Assembly: GCA_030549775.1 (NCBI GenBank)
Contig: CM060175.1
Coordinates: 12,918,455-12,982,454 of the forward strand
DNA from: Tamarix chinensis
Taxonomy: Eukaryota; Streptophyta; Magnoliopsida; Caryophyllales; Tamaricaceae
Direction: 5' to 3'
DNA: 64,000 nucleotides
Position numbers and translations under genes: made by a program. Each line of letters opens with the position of its first letter. The first letter of the stretch is position 1. Of this stretch, positions 61,115 through 64,000 are shown in pieces. The notes under the pieces are model-generated. The model worked only from the letters and a program-made list of their open reading frames with translations, ran no database searches and had not been told where the DNA came from.

Positions 61115-64000
61115 TGAAATGCCCCAAAAATTTCTACTTTTAAAAATTAAATTTAAAGGAGTTTTTATTATGAAAATTAATTAAATAAATTATTATTTTT
61201 ATTAAAATAAAAGGGAACTAATTAGGGATATTTAAGAAGAAAATAATAAATATTTTTTAGAAAAGTTTTGGCATTTTAGCTAATTAAAAATTTTATTTTG
61301 GAAATTTATTAAATAAATTATTTTATTTAAAATAAGAAGGAGAAAATAGTTTCAAATTAATATTAATTTTATAAATGATTTAATGGAAGAAAATTAGGGT
61401 GTTTTGCTAATTAAAATGGAATTTATGGAAAAAAATTTAAAAATCCTAATTTAGCCTAAAAAGGTATTTAAATATTATTATTTTTAAATATCCCAAATAT
61501 TTTAATTAATTTAAATACCTAATCTAATTATTTTTCTTTTTCCCTTATCCTTTTTCTTTCTTTTCTTTCTTCCCTGGACCGCCGGTCCAGCCCTTTCTTT
61601 CTCCTTTCTTCTTCCCTAGCCCTTCTCACCGTCCCCGTTGCCGACCTACAACTCACCGCCACCTTCGAGAAATCTGCTGCCGATCTCACCTCTTTGACCT
61701 GCCATTTTTCCTCTATTTTTCCTGCTGATCTGTAGATCCCATCGTTCAACCATTCTCCTTTATTCTCGCGCATGTTTTTCCTCTCTCCCAACCGACCACA
61801 ACCCTTGCCCCGTTTTAATTTCTGCCGGCCAACCTTGCCACCGGCGACCGAAACCCTATTTGCCTTACCTCGTAGCCGACCCACAGAACCCTAACATCCC
61901 TTCTAAAATCTATAAATACCCCCATAATAGCCTGTATCGAGCTTTGATTTCCTTACCCAGAATATTTCCTTTGTGCTCCACCTCCGGCCAACTTCTCCGC
62001 CATATCTGGCTACCAAACTCTTTTTTGCACTGCCCTCTAGCTAACCAAATGTCCTATATCCCTCAATTTTTCATGCGCAAGCCACCTTGGCTGTGCGAAA
62101 ATAGTCTTCCCGATCAACCCTATTTTCTGTCTCCGCAGCCCTTCGAAACACCTTTAACCACCTCTTCCGCTGCTCCTTTCACCTCCCAAATTGTGCTGCA
62201 GACTTTCCTCTACTTTCCCCTACCTTTCTTTTCCTCTTCCTCCCTCTCCTCCTCTCTTTCTCTCCTTCTTCCCCATTCGGATACCACCGCCACCGCTGTG
62301 CACCGCCACCCTCATTCAACCCCTCTCCCTCTAGGCAATCTTAAACACCCCAGCTCTTACCTCCATTCTCCCTATCTTTTTTTTAGCATTTAACTTTTAC
62401 CCTTTTCTTCCCTTTCTTCGGCCACCGCCAGTGCTGCCTATCACCACCAGCCTAAGGTTGAACCTTAGACCCTCTCAACCTTTTTCCCTATTTTTATAAG
62501 CCTTAATTTATTTTATTTCATTTATTTGAATATATATACTATTTTTATTATTATTGATATTTCTATTTTTAATATGTATTAAAAAAATCCTCTAAGTTTT
62601 ATTTAATAGGGAAATAAATGAAAATATCTCCATTTGGTTATATTAATAAGGGAATAAATACAAATCCCTCAACTTGATAACATAATTAAAAAAAAGAAAA
62701 ATAATTATTCATTAGTGACATTTTAATATCAAATTTCCATTTTAAAAAAATGTATAATAAAATTTTATTAACTCTAATCTAATGTAGAAATATACAGGGG
62801 TCCCCTATTAATAATATATATAATTTAATATATAAAATTTAACTTATACACCTATCTTATGCTAAAGGTACCTACGACTAATTTCAAAAACAAAAACAAA
62901 CGCAAACTCATCCGATCTTAGTCCAATTCTTCATCACATGACTGCCATTCCTATCTTCTTCCTTATGTGTTCTATAGTTTTTCCTTACTTCTGGTGATCG
63001 TCACACACCACACTCATTGTTCATCGTTGTCCACGGTCACCACCACCCCCTATTTTGACCATCATCTCCCCCTTACACTTTTAATATAGTATTTTTAAGG
63101 ATTATTTAGTAATTTTAGGATTCATATTATTGGATGATAGGGTTTTTTTCATTACTGTCGATATATGTTACTATTTTTTTAATAGGTTTTAAACTCAATT
63201 TTAGGTATTGTTCGATATCGTCAATGTTTGTTGAATGTTATTTAATTTAGGTTTTATGGTTGTTGAGCAGTTTGTTATTGTTGATGTTGATGTTGATTTT
63301 AATTTTATGTTTTATTTTATGTGTTGTAATATGTGTTGTTATCCAAAATTGTTGATTTATTTATTGAACCAACATTTTTAAATATTGAATTTCGACTCTC
63401 AAAATTTTTATCAAGGAGCCAAATTTGAATGGATGAAAATTATAATTACTATTTATGCATGCCCTATTGTTAGTGATATTTTGCTATTGAAATATGAGAT
63501 ATAGTAGCTTGATGTGGTTGATTTTATTTATGTATTACTATTCCTTCTCATGGAATTGTAACACTTCTTGTGTTAGTTGCAGTGCTCTCAATTCTACTAT
63601 AGTACATGGGGTGTTTGGGTCCTAACAGCATGGTATTATGATACTAGTACATGATTTAACTATTTCTCTTCTATCAGCATAAGGCCAAAGATGTTCCTCT
63701 AACTTACTAAGGATATTTTCATTTTTTTCAAGTATTGATTCCATATTGCATAATTCTTTAGGTTTGGCATATCATGTGTAGAAGAGATTATGGTATTTAG
63801 AATAGGAAAAGCCTTAAAAGTCCTTAAAATACAAAGGTTTACCTTATGCTTTTGACTTTTCTATTTCTAACTTTTCTATATTGCCCACTTCACTACTAAT
63901 CTATTAGGTTAGGTACTTGCAACAACAAGTTGGATTTAGTGTAACTGTGTTGCTAAGAATATTATCATTCCTCAATGAAGTTGGTGATGTTGTTATGAAA
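61115..64000 (+). mobile_element. Giant LTR, 5' part, running off the window
   Basis: Starts TGAAATGCCCCAAAAATTT. Its first 420 bp, C-rich stretch (61540-62480) and TATA block match the minus-strand LTR at 24731-29612. At 62810 and beyond similarity is less clear, with a second C-rich patch near 63000-63080. A decayed minus-strand frame at about 63760-63560 (MESILEKNENILSKLEEHLWP, later TPCTIVELRALQLTQEVLQF) is open only in pieces and not recognised. The right end lies outside the window, so whether it is solo cannot be judged. Confidence 0.65.
61911..61918 (+). promoter_or_regulatory. Candidate LTR promoter TATA box
   Basis: TATAAATACCCCC followed by TGTATCGAGCTTTGATT, conserved with 28748-28741 on the other strand while flanking LTR sequence has diverged. 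Confidence 0.55.

Overview
This window reads as nuclear DNA of a flowering plant. It is strongly AT-rich, carries one intron-split cytochrome P450 gene of a plant-specific family, and is otherwise filled with plant-type transposable elements: long-LTR Ty3/gypsy chromoviruses, a Ty1/copia element, L1-type LINEs, and hAT-, Harbinger- and Stowaway-like elements. Nothing bacterial, viral or organellar was recognised. The species cannot be named from the sequence. Layout: 1-930 is a 149-bp tandem repeat. 1128-3440 is a second, unrelated array whose ~272-bp and ~287-bp monomers alternate, a dimeric higher-order repeat. 3455-3880 is a degenerate CCCGACC-rich repeat. 4478-8465 (minus strand) is the only gene I would call intact: a CYP76-type P450 of 515 residues in two exons with a 2.4-kb intron and a TATA box. 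9471-18912 is a graveyard of Harbinger and Ty3/gypsy pieces, including a decayed pol followed by its 3' LTR. 19630-21226 is a cluster of small non-autonomous DNA elements, one with a perfect 8-bp target duplication. 23170-32600 is a single minus-strand LINE, broken by a 4.9-kb solo LTR and by a second LINE fragment. 34151-39642 is another giant LTR. 40200-48066 is a minus-strand Ty3/gypsy element whose protease is split by a 4.5-kb solo LTR holding two minisatellites. 32960-34145 and 48150-49500 are diverged copies of one non-coding segment. 51321-57937 is a complete, young Ty1/copia element with a 5-bp target duplication and a single nonsense codon. 58351-64000 holds duplicated LTR pieces, a Stowaway-like element and the start of another giant LTR that runs off the window. 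How the parts relate: nearly all structure comes from nested insertion. Insertion order can be read where an open reading frame stops at an element edge and resumes beyond it. The LINE predates the solo LTR at 24731-29612, and the minus-strand gypsy predates the solo LTR at 43476-47980. The copia element, with LTRs about 99 percent alike by eye, is probably the youngest. The long LTRs share a plan: TGTAAYAYCC-like ends that are inverted repeats of each other, a C-rich stretch with a TATA box near the 5' side, a tandem-repeat or AT-rich middle, and a conserved 3' module. The P450 sits alone between repeats. No partner pathway gene is visible, so no gene cluster can be claimed. No undescribed enzyme system was found. 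The most novel-looking items are the dimeric satellite, the hAT-like and foldback miniature elements, and the minisatellite-bearing giant LTRs.
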